Assembly (NCBI GenBank): GCA_028714535.1
Contig: JAQTME010000003.1
Location: forward strand, 1-64,000
Length of the DNA: 64,000 bases
Origin: Candidatus Iainarchaeum sp.
Lineage (GTDB): Archaea; Micrarchaeota; Micrarchaeia; Anstonellales; Bilamarchaeaceae
Direction of reading: 5' to 3'
The stretch's first letter is position 1. Each line of letters opens with the position of its first letter. Of this stretch, positions 1 through 8,600 are shown in pieces. The notes below the pieces were generated by a model, which was not told the DNA's origin, searched no databases, and saw nothing but the letters and a program-made list of their open reading frames with translations. The translations under genes were made by a program, and so were the position numbers.

Positions 1-606
1 GCGAACTCCGGAATGGTGGACACCGGCTACATCTCCGAGCGCGGCTCGAAGTTTGACAGCCAGTCGTCAACAGCCATGACCTTTACCATGGCGCACAAGC
101 TTGCGCAGGCACAATGGTTCCTTGCTCCGTCCTCGGCGAACGCAACTTCGTCGAGCAAGAGCATCGTGACCCTTGGTGAAGGCGAGTCCACGACCATAAG
201 CGGCGTAACCGTCAAGGTGCTTGAAATCACCGAAGACGTTGGCGCATGCAGTGCGGTCGGCGGCTCATCCGGATGCACCGCGGACATGGCGGGCGTATCG
301 GCAGTAATCATGCCGAACAACGCTGCGACCGTGAACGTGGCGATGCCGTACGCCTACAGCAGCTATGGCAACTTGGTCATTCTCGACCAGGATGCCGTCG
401 GAGTCAACACCCTCGTCAGCGTAGGTGGTGACGCGGTCAACACCGTGACTGCAGGTCTTCTGCAGGGCTCGGCTGTCGACTGGTCCGCTGAGAGGAAGGT
501 TGTAAGAGAGGTCGTCCAGGGATCCAAGATAGTGGTCGCTGGCAAAGCGAAAGAGGACACTCTCGAAGCAGCCCAGGACTTCGTAGCACAGCTGAAGAAG
601 GTCTGA
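1..606 (+). CDS. S-layer protein, C-terminal part (5' end outside window)
   Basis: The reading frame is open from base 1, so the gene starts upstream and about 201 C-terminal residues are visible. The last 50 residues carry the pattern of the archaeal S-layer C-terminal domain family: a GGDAVN segment, then IVVAGKAKEDT and a final DFVAQLKKV. Proteins of this family form the paracrystalline cell-surface lattice, and this domain lies next to the cell side in the methanogen and DPANN relatives I know. The visible part is rich in Ser, Ala, Val and Thr with almost no Lys, as expected for a secreted surface protein. A hairpin plus T-run terminator follows at once. The family call is fairly sure; the domain architecture of the missing part is unknown. 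Confidence 0.8.
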   Translation, partial: ANSGMVDTGYISERGSKFDSQSSTAMTFTMAHKLAQAQWFLAPSSANATSSSKSIVTLGEGESTTISGVTVKVLEITEDVGACSAVGGSSGCTADMAGVSAVIMPNNAATVNVAMPYAYSSYGNLVILDQDAVGVNTLVSVGGDAVNTVTAGLLQGSAVDWSAERKVVREVVQGSKIVVAGKAKEDTLEAAQDFVAQLKKV

Positions 607-609
607 AGG

Positions 610-658
610 GAAGGCTAACGCCTTCTTTTTCTTTCTTTTTATTTTCCTTTCTTTTTCT
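610..658 (+). terminator. hairpin and T-rich terminator after S-layer gene
   Basis: A 6-bp perfect stem (GAAGGC at 610-615, GCCTTC at 620-625, loop TAAC) is followed by several runs of five to six T up to about 658. Archaeal termination needs mainly the T-runs. This is the best terminator in the window and suits a highly expressed surface-protein mRNA. Confidence 0.75.
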
Positions 659-794
659 ATTTCCAATCCCCCAGTCCTACTTGATGTTGGATAAAAGCCC
701 CTGATTTCCCCTCATGAAGTTTAGTGAAGTTTTAACCTAGGTGAAAAAGGAGGAAAACTTCTTCTTTTTAAACATTTTCCGACTAATCATATCC

Positions 795-1667
795 ATGGTC
801 CAGAAACAGGCGATGCCGGTCCAGGAACAGATTGGGAATGCACAGGCGCTTACGCTCACAAGGGAGGCCGCCTCCAAGCTCATGGCCTCCAGGATAGAGC
901 GGAGCGGCACAGAGCTCACGGGCGTGACCGTTGTGCTCTCACTCGGCGAGGGCAAATACCTCAAGGCCAAGCTTCCTGGCGAGACCGTGGACGCGCTTAG
1001 GCAGAAGCTCCTTGCGGTTCCGCCGGCCGGGCGGCCTGGGTTCATGACCGCATGGATGGGCAGGGTCCAGGATGCGATGTACGACGCTTACACGCGTGCC
1101 ACAACCGCAGACCCGGCAACCACGCTCTTCAGCTACACGATACCCCAGTTCGAGGCCCAGGCGCAGCCGGCGGCCCAGCAAACGCCGTTCCGCGCTACGG
1201 TGCCTGTCATACAGGCGGCCCCGCAGGACACCACCACGAAGGCCCCTGTGAAAGTCGAGCTGCCCCCGCTTCCGAAAGGCGTCAAGGGAAAAGGCACCAC
1301 AAAGACGCCGTATCTGATAGACCTGACCGGCAAGGCGCCAAAGGAAGGGCCCAACGTGAGCATGGTAATCCCCATCCCCTATGAGATTGTGGGCTTGGAT
1401 GAGAACGTGCAATTCAAATACACGCTCATGGCGAGCCAGCTGAAGGAAATGTTCAAAAACCGGGCATCCGATGTCGTCGTGGAACTCAGGAGCCTGACGT
1501 CCCAGGCAATCGAGCGCTACGGTGCAGAGCGCGGCTTCAGCGGTGCGTCGCAAGACTTCGTATTCTCCATAGAAGGCGCCATGCGTGAACTGCCACACGG
1601 GTTTAAGTTGGCCGCTGACAAGAATGTCAAGGATCCGGAGCTCAGGAAATACCTCGGCCTCCAGTAG
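795..1667 (+). CDS. hypothetical protein, function unknown
   Basis: A 290-residue protein that I do not recognise. The start is set at ATG 795 because a TATA-like CTTTTTAAA lies at 764-772, about 25 nt upstream, which predicts a leaderless mRNA; an in-frame GTG at 741 would lie upstream of that promoter. The N-terminal 120 residues look like an alpha/beta domain. A Gln/Ala/Pro-rich linker follows at roughly residues 120-165, then a basic segment (KGVKGKGTTKTPYLIDLTGKA) and a C-terminal domain of about 110 residues. There is no signal peptide or membrane segment, so it is probably cytoplasmic. Neighbours give no functional hint. Confidence 0.6.
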   Translation: MVQKQAMPVQEQIGNAQALTLTREAASKLMASRIERSGTELTGVTVVLSLGEGKYLKAKLPGETVDALRQKLLAVPPAGRPGFMTAWMGRVQDAMYDAYTRATTADPATTLFSYTIPQFEAQAQPAAQQTPFRATVPVIQAAPQDTTTKAPVKVELPPLPKGVKGKGTTKTPYLIDLTGKAPKEGPNVSMVIPIPYEIVGLDENVQFKYTLMASQLKEMFKNRASDVVVELRSLTSQAIERYGAERGFSGASQDFVFSIEGAMRELPHGFKLAADKNVKDPELRKYLGLQ

Positions 1668-1703
1668 TTTTGCTTTTTAACCTTCTCCTGCCCTTATCTC
1701 CGC

Positions 1704-2366
1704 ATGGGAACCTGCTCCAGGTGCGGCGCCAGCGGCGAGATGACATACGGCAGCGACGGCATGTCTTACTGCTCCTCCTGTGTGTTCTACGGCACGAACA
1801 AGCAGTGCTTCCGCTGCAGGATGTACCTTCCCGGCGCCGAACTGCAGCAGTACCGTGGCATGTGGGTGTGCCCATACTGCATACAGGGCATGCGCGAGGA
1901 GGACCGCAAAATTGAAGAGCCGCGCGAGAAGCCCCAGCAGCAGGAGCTTTCCTACCCTGAGAAATGCCAGCGCTGCGGCAGGGACTTTGAAGGGCGGGTA
2001 TATATCTGGAACGGCAAACGGCTGTGCAAAAAATGCCTTGGCGCAGAGCAGGCCACGTGGGAAATCGTTGGCGGCGGGCCGGCAGCCGGCAGCCAGCGCG
2101 TTTCCGTCATCCCCGTGGGCAGGGCCAGGCGCAAATCGCTGCTGGAGGCGGTGTTATCCGACTTCCTCGCGCTGTTCGGCGTGAGGAAGAAAGAGCCTGA
2201 AGTGATAGCCGTCGCGCCAAGGATGCCCCTGAAGAACGCGAGGCCCATGGCAGAGCGCAGCATGCGGAAAACCGAGAAGAGCGCGCCACAGGCCGAGGGC
2301 ATCATGAAGAAAAAGCCGAAGAAGGGCAAGGGCGGCGATTCGGGCGGGGAAAAAACTAAACAATAA
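1704..2366 (+). CDS. zinc-ribbon protein with three CxxC-type modules
   Basis: A 220-residue protein whose first 115 residues contain repeated Cys pairs: CSRC at 4-7, CSSC, CFRC, CPYC, CQRC and CKKC. They look like two or three treble-clef or LIM-like zinc modules. The rest is basic and low complexity, ending in a Lys/Gly-rich tail, which suggests nucleic-acid or protein binding. A TATA element near 1672-1680 puts the transcript start at the ATG (leaderless). The architecture of Zn fingers followed by a basic tail is visible; the partner and role are unknown. It stands alone between an unknown gene and the GINS operon. Confidence 0.6.
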   Translation: MGTCSRCGASGEMTYGSDGMSYCSSCVFYGTNKQCFRCRMYLPGAELQQYRGMWVCPYCIQGMREEDRKIEEPREKPQQQELSYPEKCQRCGRDFEGRVYIWNGKRLCKKCLGAEQATWEIVGGGPAAGSQRVSVIPVGRARRKSLLEAVLSDFLALFGVRKKEPEVIAVAPRMPLKNARPMAERSMRKTEKSAPQAEGIMKKKPKKGKGGDSGGEKTKQ

Positions 2367-2408
2367 AAACCCGAACGTCCATCTTATAGTTCCGGGAGAG
2401 GATGAGAG

Positions 2409-2918
2409 ATGGTCAACTATTCTGAACTGAGGGACATCCAGAAGCGCGAGACCGAATCCTCAGCCCTGGTCGGCCTCCCAGGAGACTTCTACGAGTCCGT
2501 ATCGCAGCTGCTGTCCACGAAGAAGCGCGATGCCATGGCGTCAAAGTCCATGCTGGCCATAAAGGAATACGAGAACATAAAGAAAATCCTGCTCGCCATC
2601 CAGGCCAAGCGCGAGGAGAAGATCGTCCTGATGGCGGTCCGCGGGGAGGGCGGCGCCACGAGCCTGACGTCACAGGAGCAGGAGATGCTGAAGGAGCTGG
2701 GCGCCATAGTGGCAAAATCCAGGGACGCGATAACGAAGGTGTGGGGCAACGATGAGGCGCAGCCAAGCTCCCGCCGCCTGAGGCTGCTCCAGGACGTGAC
2801 CCCGTACAAGGGCATCGACAACGTCGTATACGGCCCGTTCCACAAGGGCGACGAGTGCCTCCTTCCGCCGCCGGAAGCAGAATGGCTGCTGAAATCCCGC
2901 ATGGCCGAACTCCTATAG
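2409..2918 (+). CDS. DNA replication factor GINS, Gins51 type
   Basis: The 169-residue protein begins VNYSELRDIQKRE and has an LPGDFYESV motif near residue 24, the hallmark of archaeal Gins51/Gins15. A long helical A domain of about 100 residues is followed by a small C-terminal B domain ending in a segment with LLPPPEAEWLLKSRMAELL. The A-then-B order fits Gins51 rather than Gins23. GINS joins MCM and the Cdc45/RecJ homologue in the archaeal replicative helicase; MCM is also in this window at 45982-48018. The gene heads a conserved replication/translation cluster with L44e, S27e, aIF2-alpha and Nop10. Confidence 0.85.
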   Translation: MVNYSELRDIQKRETESSALVGLPGDFYESVSQLLSTKKRDAMASKSMLAIKEYENIKKILLAIQAKREEKIVLMAVRGEGGATSLTSQEQEMLKELGAIVAKSRDAITKVWGNDEAQPSSRRLRLLQDVTPYKGIDNVVYGPFHKGDECLLPPPEAEWLLKSRMAELL

Positions 2919-2971
2919 TCGATTTATAATTATTTCGTCGTTAAGTAGTTATTCCTATTTGGTGATTGATT

Positions 2972-3253
2972 ATGAAATTTCCAAAAGAGTTGAACACCTA
3001 CTGTCCCTATTGCAAGGTGCACCAGGTGCACAAGGCCAAGGCAGCGAGCAAGGGGAGGCCCCGCACGCTCGCAGAGGGGAACCGCGCGCACAACCGCCAG
3101 CTCATGGGCCACGGCAGCAAGCGCGCCGGCGAAAAAAGCGTGAAGAAGCAGGGGAAGAGGCAGAAGGTCATCCTCCAGTGCCCAAAGTGCGGCAAGAAGC
3201 AGGAGCGCATCGTCGGCGGAAGGACGACCAAGAAGATGGAGTTCAAGGCGTGA
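2972..3253 (+). CDS. rpl44e: 50S ribosomal protein L44e
   Basis: A 93-residue basic protein starting MKFPKELNTYCPYC, with a zinc site made of CPYC near residues 11-14 and CPKC near residues 71-74. Length and motifs match archaeal L44e, a large-subunit protein near the E site. ATG 2972 is chosen over TTG 2966 because GGTGA at 2961-2965 then sits 6 nt upstream, the spacing used throughout this genome. It overlaps nothing and is followed 5 nt later by S27e, so the two are co-translated from one mRNA. Confidence 0.95.
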   Translation: MKFPKELNTYCPYCKVHQVHKAKAASKGRPRTLAEGNRAHNRQLMGHGSKRAGEKSVKKQGKRQKVILQCPKCGKKQERIVGGRTTKKMEFKA

Positions 3254-3258
3254 TTGGC

Positions 3259-3420
3259 ATGGCAAGATTCCTCAGGGTACAATGCAAGTGCGGAAACGAG
3301 CAGAACATTTTCAGCAACGCGTCCTCGGTGGTGAAGTGCAACGCGTGCAAGGAGCCGCTCGCCCACCCTTCGGGCGGCGAGGCGGTCATCCACGGCAAGA
3401 TAGTAAAGGAGCTCGGGTGA
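3259..3420 (+). CDS. rps27e: 30S ribosomal protein S27e
   Basis: A 53-residue zinc-ribbon protein with CKCGNEQ and a later CNAC pair, followed by a GGEAVIHGKIVKELG tail. This is typical for S27e, a small-subunit zinc protein. It lies directly after L44e in an order that is widely conserved in archaea. Its last codons contain the GGTGA signal (3416-3420) used by the following aIF2-alpha gene, so the stop codon and the next ribosome-binding site are fused. Confidence 0.95.
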   Translation: MARFLRVQCKCGNEQNIFSNASSVVKCNACKEPLAHPSGGEAVIHGKIVKELG

Positions 3421-3425
3421 TTTAG

Positions 3426-4172
3426 ATACCTGAACTGCCGGATGAGGACGAGCTCGTAATCGCAGTCATAAAGAAGATAATGCCATACGGCGCGTTCTGC
3501 ACACTTCCGGAATACAAGGACCTGGAGGCGTTCCTCCACGTGTCCGAGGTCGCGCCCCGCTGGATAAAGAACATCCACGAATTCATATCCGAGGGCCAGC
3601 GCTACGTCGTCAAGGTCCACCATGTGGACAGGACGAAGAACCAGGTCGACATCTCCATAAAGCGCGTCAGCGAGGAGGAGAAGAAGCAGAAGCTCGAGCT
3701 CATAAAGAGCGAGAAGAGGGGCGACAAGCTCCTGGACATCGCCATAAAGGCTTCGGGCAAGGTCGACGCTAAGGCCGCCCGCGCAGCCATCGAGGCAGAG
3801 TTCGGCGACATCTACTCCTGCTTCAAGGAGGCCAGCCTCGGCGGGGACGACGCCCTGAAGAAGCTCGACATCCCGAAGGAGCTCAAGGCGGCCATAATCG
3901 ACATCGCGAAAAAGAACATAAAGAAGCCGGCGGTCGAGGTCGCGGCCATAGTCTCGCTCACATGCTACGGCGCAGACGGGGTCGACGACCTGAAGAAGGC
4001 GCTCCAGGCCGAGGACGCCACGCTGCATTATCTCGGGGCGCCGCGCTACAAGATGTCGCTGAGCGCGCCTGATTACAAGAGCGGCGAGAAGAAGCTGCTC
4101 GCGGCGCTGGAGCATATAAAAGCCTTCGCGCAGAAGAACAACTGTGACTTCAAGTTCGAGCGCGAAGAATGA
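3426..4172 (+). CDS. eif2a: translation initiation factor aIF2 alpha, apparent ATA start
   Basis: The protein has an N-terminal S1 domain (residues ELPDEDELVIAVIKKIMPYGAFC onward, about 1-85), a helical middle and an alpha/beta C-terminal domain, as in the alpha subunit of the GTP-dependent factor that brings initiator tRNA to the small subunit. The length is about 248 residues. There is no ATG, GTG or TTG that keeps the first S1 strand: the frame is closed by TAG at 3423-3425 and the first codon after it is ATA (3426). GGTGA at 3416-3420 lies 5 nt before that ATA, exactly where start codons sit elsewhere here. ATG 3480 would delete 18 conserved residues. Nop10 and PAC2 follow, as is usual in archaea. 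Confidence 0.85.
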   Translation: MPELPDEDELVIAVIKKIMPYGAFCTLPEYKDLEAFLHVSEVAPRWIKNIHEFISEGQRYVVKVHHVDRTKNQVDISIKRVSEEEKKQKLELIKSEKRGDKLLDIAIKASGKVDAKAARAAIEAEFGDIYSCFKEASLGGDDALKKLDIPKELKAAIIDIAKKNIKKPAVEVAAIVSLTCYGADGVDDLKKALQAEDATLHYLGAPRYKMSLSAPDYKSGEKKLLAALEHIKAFAQKNNCDFKFEREE

Positions 4173-4192
4173 TGGTGGTAGGGGTGAAAAAG

Positions 4193-4333
4193 ATGCGCTT
4201 CTGTAACGTTTGCCAGACATATACCCTCGACGAATCGCATTGCGGGCGGGACACCCTCTCGGCGCATCCCGCAAGGTTCAACCCCAACGACTGGTATGGC
4301 GATTACCGCAGGCGCACTAGATTCGGGGCATGA
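4193..4333 (+). CDS. nop10: H/ACA RNP component Nop10
   Basis: A 46-residue protein, MRFCNVCQTYTLDE..., with a CxxC...C zinc element and a C-terminal FNPNDWYGDYRRRTR segment typical of Nop10. Nop10 binds Cbf5 in the H/ACA particle that makes pseudouridine in rRNA. ATG 4193 is chosen because GGGGTGA lies 6 nt before it; an in-frame ATG at 4172 would overlap the aIF2-alpha stop. Its stop codon overlaps the PAC2 start (ATGA at 4330-4333), indicating translational coupling. It is too short for many gene finders. Confidence 0.93.
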   Translation: MRFCNVCQTYTLDESHCGRDTLSAHPARFNPNDWYGDYRRRTRFGA

Positions 4334-5100
4334 CCATGAAGGACACGCTCATCATAGAGAAAAAGAAGCTCAGGAAGCTCAAGAAGGGCGTCCTGATCAC
4401 CGGGCTGCCCGGCATCGGCCTCATAGGCCAGGTGGTCGGCCGCTACCTCGTCGAGGAGCTCAAGGCCGAGAAGATAGCCACGCTCATCTCGCCGCATTTC
4501 CCGCACCAGGTGTTCATGACCAAGAAGGGGGGCATGCGGCTCATACGCAACAGCTTCTACCTGCACCGCGGCAGGAAGCACGACCTGCTTATCCTGGTCG
4601 GCGACATACAGGCGATGAGCTCGGTCGGCCAGTACGAGGTCGCGGGCGTCATCCTGGACTACTGCCAGAAGCTCGGGGTCAGGGAGATACTCACGGTCGG
4701 CGGCTACAGCACCGGCAAGATAACCGAGCAGCGCAGGATTTTCGCCGTGGCGACGTCAGACTCCGTCCGCAGCAGGCTCAGGAAATACGGCATCATATTC
4801 GGCGAGGCGCGCGGCTCCATCGTAGGCGCCGCAGGGCTCCTGCCTTCCCTGGGCCGGTTCAAGGGCATGGACGGCTCGTGCGTCATGGGCGAGACCCACG
4901 GCGGCTACGTCGACACGTCATCTGCCCGGCAGATAGTACTTTTCCTGTCCAAATACCTGGGCATGCCCGTAGACGTGAAGAAGCTGGATGCCCAGGCCAA
5001 GGAGAGCGAGAAGCTCATGAAGAAGGTCGAGGACGACATAAAGAAGAACATGCAGACCCAGATGGTCTCCGCTGGGCAGAGCGTTTCCTACATCCGCTGA
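4330..5100 (+). CDS. PAC2-family proteasome assembly chaperone homologue
   Basis: A 256-residue protein with GVLITGLPGIGLIGQVVGRYLVEEL near residues 19-43, typical of the archaeal PAC2 family (related to eukaryotic proteasome assembly chaperone 2). Later the sequence shows a TVGGYSTG motif and a DGSCVMGETHGGYVD loop, also conserved in this family. The C-terminal 40 residues are charged and helical. It is the last gene of the GINS-L44e-S27e-aIF2alpha-Nop10 operon, overlapping Nop10 by 4 bases. A role in proteasome assembly in archaea is inferred from the eukaryotic homologue. Confidence 0.85.
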   Translation: MTMKDTLIIEKKKLRKLKKGVLITGLPGIGLIGQVVGRYLVEELKAEKIATLISPHFPHQVFMTKKGGMRLIRNSFYLHRGRKHDLLILVGDIQAMSSVGQYEVAGVILDYCQKLGVREILTVGGYSTGKITEQRRIFAVATSDSVRSRLRKYGIIFGEARGSIVGAAGLLPSLGRFKGMDGSCVMGETHGGYVDTSSARQIVLFLSKYLGMPVDVKKLDAQAKESEKLMKKVEDDIKKNMQTQMVSAGQSVSYIR

Positions 5101-5107
5101 TGCATAT

Positions 5108-5392
5108 TCACAATACGGTGAGCTTGCCGAATTTCCCCAGCGTGAGCTGCGGGACGTTCTGCCACTCGTTGACGTAGCCGTTCTCTATCTTGATCTTGCT
5201 GCCTTCCTTGACGGCGTCGATCTGGTCGTTCCAGAGGACGAGGCTTATCTCGCCGCTGTCGTCCCTGATCTTGGCGTTGGCCACGCGGAGCTTCCTTCCG
5301 TACTTGTTTATCTCGCGGGGCGCCTCTATGGAAACGACCTCCGCCTCTATGTTCACGCTGCCGGTCCCCGGCTTGAGTTCGCTGATGTTCAT
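5108..5392 (-). CDS. small OB-fold single-stranded nucleic-acid-binding protein (RPA/SSB-like)
   Basis: A 94-residue single-domain protein. It starts MNISELKPGTGSVNIEAEVVSI and has an IRDDSGEISLVLWND stretch, the strand pattern of RPA-type OB folds, followed by KIENGYVNEWQNVPQLTLG. This matches short archaeal ssDNA-binding or RPA-like OB proteins. There is no acidic tail or second domain, so it may act as an oligomer or in RNA binding. It is convergent with PAC2 (7 nt between the stop codons). A TATA-like element and an inverted repeat lie upstream (5415-5445). Confidence 0.75.
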   Translation of the reverse strand: MNISELKPGTGSVNIEAEVVSIEAPREINKYGRKLRVANAKIRDDSGEISLVLWNDQIDAVKEGSKIKIENGYVNEWQNVPQLTLGKFGKLTVL

Positions 5393-5414
5393 TGATATAA
5401 CCTCTTCGAATTAG

Positions 5415-5434
5415 TATAGGTAGTAAGACCTATA
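5415..5434 (-). promoter_or_regulatory. inverted repeat in OB-fold gene promoter, possible operator
   Basis: TATAGGT (5415-5421) and ACCTATA (5428-5434) form a perfect 7-bp inverted repeat with a 6-nt spacer. On the minus strand it lies just after a TATA-like ATTAAAATA and so covers the expected transcription start of the OB-fold gene. A further partial copy, TAGGTATAGG, overlaps its distal side. The position suggests a repressor site; the factor is unknown. Confidence 0.4.
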
Positions 5435-5605
5435 CCTATTTTAATGTTTTTGAAGCCCCCGGCAGGCACAGGACTTTAACGCGGCTTAGGGACGGAGCCG
5501 GCTTGTTTCATCCTGCTGGGCAACACCAATCTTTTAAAAGGGCCGCAGTAATGGAAAATAAAAAAGCGCCTGGCATTGCCATGGCGCGGATGTGAGGGAC
5601 AAAAC

Positions 5606-8600
5606 ATGAGATTCTGGCTATTGTTTCTGCTGTCGCTTGCAGCTCTTGCTGGCGCAGCATCCGCGGCGACATACAATTCGTCCCTTGGCGCGCCGTACTG
5701 CGGCGATTCCGCCTCCCCCTGCTCCGCAGCCTCGGCGCTGCTGAAGTGCAATTCCAACCAGGCGTTCCCAGGCCCTGAGCCGAACGGCCCCAACACCGTG
5801 GACGCCTGCACGGACAGCAGGATCTCCGGCACCTGCCATGCCCGCGAATCGGTTGAGAACCTGACCATCACCGACCTGAACAGCAGCTCCTTCAGGCCAG
5901 GCGACACCGTGCGCGTGACAGCCTGGTTCTACTGCTATTCAAGGACTTCGGACCGGGTGGCGCTGTATTACACGGGCAGCACGTCCCCGGCCGCGTGGGT
6001 GAACAAGCTCTCTGGCACCACCACGTGCGGCTCCACGGGCTACGTGAAGAAGGAGGCAACCTTCACCCTTGGCAGCCCCAGCGGCACGCATGCAGTCAGG
6101 GCTGCCATAAAGTACGGCTCCAACATAGCAGCTGCCTGCTCAACCGGCAATTACATAGACCACGACGACCTCGCATTCACCGTGGCAGCAGCGCCAGCGC
6201 CCAACTGCCCCGTAATCTCCTCGGCAGGCACCTACGTTCAGGCGACGAACTACACAGGCGCGCCCAACGGCGCATCCCCGCTCAGCGACTACGCGTGCGT
6301 TAAAATCGCCGCGTCCAACGTCGTATACGACTGCGCCGGCTACGGCATAACCGGCAACGGCACCGCAGGCACCACCTACGGCATCCTGCTCAACGGCTCG
6401 CTCACCAACGTCACGGTGAGGAACTGCATGATATCTGGCTACACCTTCGGCATATTCGCCAACGCGTCCAACAACAGCTTCTTCACCAACATCACCGCCT
6501 ACGGCAACGCATGGGACGGCATCAAGATTGTCAACGGCACCGGCAACGCCATCACCAACAGCGTCTCGCACGACAACGGCCTCAGCGGCTTCGTCCTTGA
6601 GCCTGGCTTCAACACGCTGCTGGACAACAACACGGCATACAACCTCGCCTACGGCGTTTACATGATATGGGCCACAGGCAACAATTTCACCGGCAACAGG
6701 ATATACGACAGCACCTACGGCGTCTTCATGGGCGCCGCCAGCAACAACAACTTCACCAGCAACAACGTCTCCGGCGGCACCGACAGCTTCCACATAGTTA
6801 CCCTCTGCGACAACAACACGTTCGCCAACAACGGTGCCTACGGCAATTCGCAGAGCGGCTTCTACGTGGAATTCAGCAGCGGCAACAATTTCACAGGCAA
6901 CCTCGTTTACGCCAATGGCCTCACCGGCTTCTGGCTCCCGACGGGCTCCTCCGGCAACCGGTTCGCCGGCAACACAGTGCACGACGCCCCCTTCAATTTC
7001 GCGGTCCAGGGAAGCTCCGCCGGCAACCTGTTCTCCGGCAACACAGTTTACAACAGCACCTCCTACGGCTTCCAGATAAGCTCGGTGGCAGGAAACAGCT
7101 ACATAAACAACAATGTCTATGGCGCCCAGTTCGGCTTCCATGCCAGTGGCACGACCGGCAACCTTTTCGCAGGCAACACCGTGCATGGCAACACTGAGGA
7201 TGGCTTCTTCGTGAGCTCCGGCACAAACAACAACTTCACCGGCAACCTGGTGTACGGCAATGCGCTTACGGACTTCTGGTTCAACACCAATTCGGTGGGC
7301 AACATAATCGCCGACAACACGGCATGCGGCGCACCATTCGACTTCGCCATCCAGTCCGGCTCCAACGACAACCTGTTCACAAACAACACCGTCTGCAACA
7401 GCTCCTATTATGGCTTCCAGGTCAACTCGGTGTCAGGCAACACCTTCACCAGCAACGCGATTTACGGCAACCTTTACGGTTTCTACCTCGATGCCGCTAC
7501 AGGCAACACAATCGCGGACAATGCAGTGTACGATAACAGCTACCAGATATTCCTGGACGCAACCTCGGGCAACCTGATGTACAACAACAACTTCACCGCC
7601 TTCACAGGCCAGTTCGTGGCAATAGATAACGGCGCGAACTACTGGAACCGGACCCTTGTGTGCACGCCCAGCATAATAGGCGGCAACTGCACCGGCGGCA
7701 ACTTCTACTCGGACTACGCCGGGTACACCTACGACGGCAGCGGCATAGGCGACACGTTCTATCTTGTAGGGAATACGGCTGACTACCTGCCGCTGACGAC
7801 CCTGCCAGGGACGCCGCCCGGCCTGACTAGCATCTCGCTGGATGCGACCTCGCCCCAGAACCTCTCAACGGACAATCTGACGTGCAACTACGCGCTCAGC
7901 GGCACCGTCACCCACGTCGCGCTAGCCTGGGCGAGGAACTCCGAGCCGTTCATGGCGCTCTACCTGCCATTCGACGCCAGGAACAGCAGCATGGACAGCA
8001 CGCTGCTGGACTATTCAGGCCACGGTAACGACGCAACGCACGTGAGCGGCGCCGTGTGGGACCCCAACGGCGGGCCCAACGGCACCAGCGCGTACAGGTT
8101 CGACGGCGCGGGCGGCTACATCAGCGCCCCAGACCACCCTGCCCTTGATGTGGCAGGCACCGTGACGCTGGTGGCCAAGGTTAGGCGCAACGACAGGCTC
8201 AACGACAACTACACGCAGGTGCTCAGCAAGAGCGGCTCCTACGTGATGTTCATATCGGACAACCAGTCCCGCATCTACTGCGGCAACTCGACCGCCTGGG
8301 TGAGGACAAGGGAAGCGCCGCTGATACCAAACAGGTACCAGACCATCGTATGCGTGATAAACGGCTCCGACATAAGCATCTACGTCAATTCAGGCGGCAC
8401 GCCATCCCTGCCGAGCACGCCCATCTACACGATAGGCGATTCCATCACTGCGCAGCATGCCCTGGGCTGGCACGGAGGCGACGGCAGCGCAGACTGGGGT
8501 TTCGACGGCGGCAACCCGCAGGCGCTGATGGGCACATACCAGTACTGGCTGGACTACTATGCCGGCACGTATGTGGCTTCAGAGAGCATCAACAAGACAC

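Noticed and set aside
741..794. Upstream GTG start extending the protein at 795
   Set aside because: The extension lies across the TATA box and its residues (Phe/Lys/Ile-rich) reflect promoter DNA.
6140..7186. 348-codon minus-strand frame inside the beta-helix gene
   Set aside because: Produced by the repetitive Asn/Gly/Thr codons of the beta-helix repeats; the plus-strand protein is clearly real.
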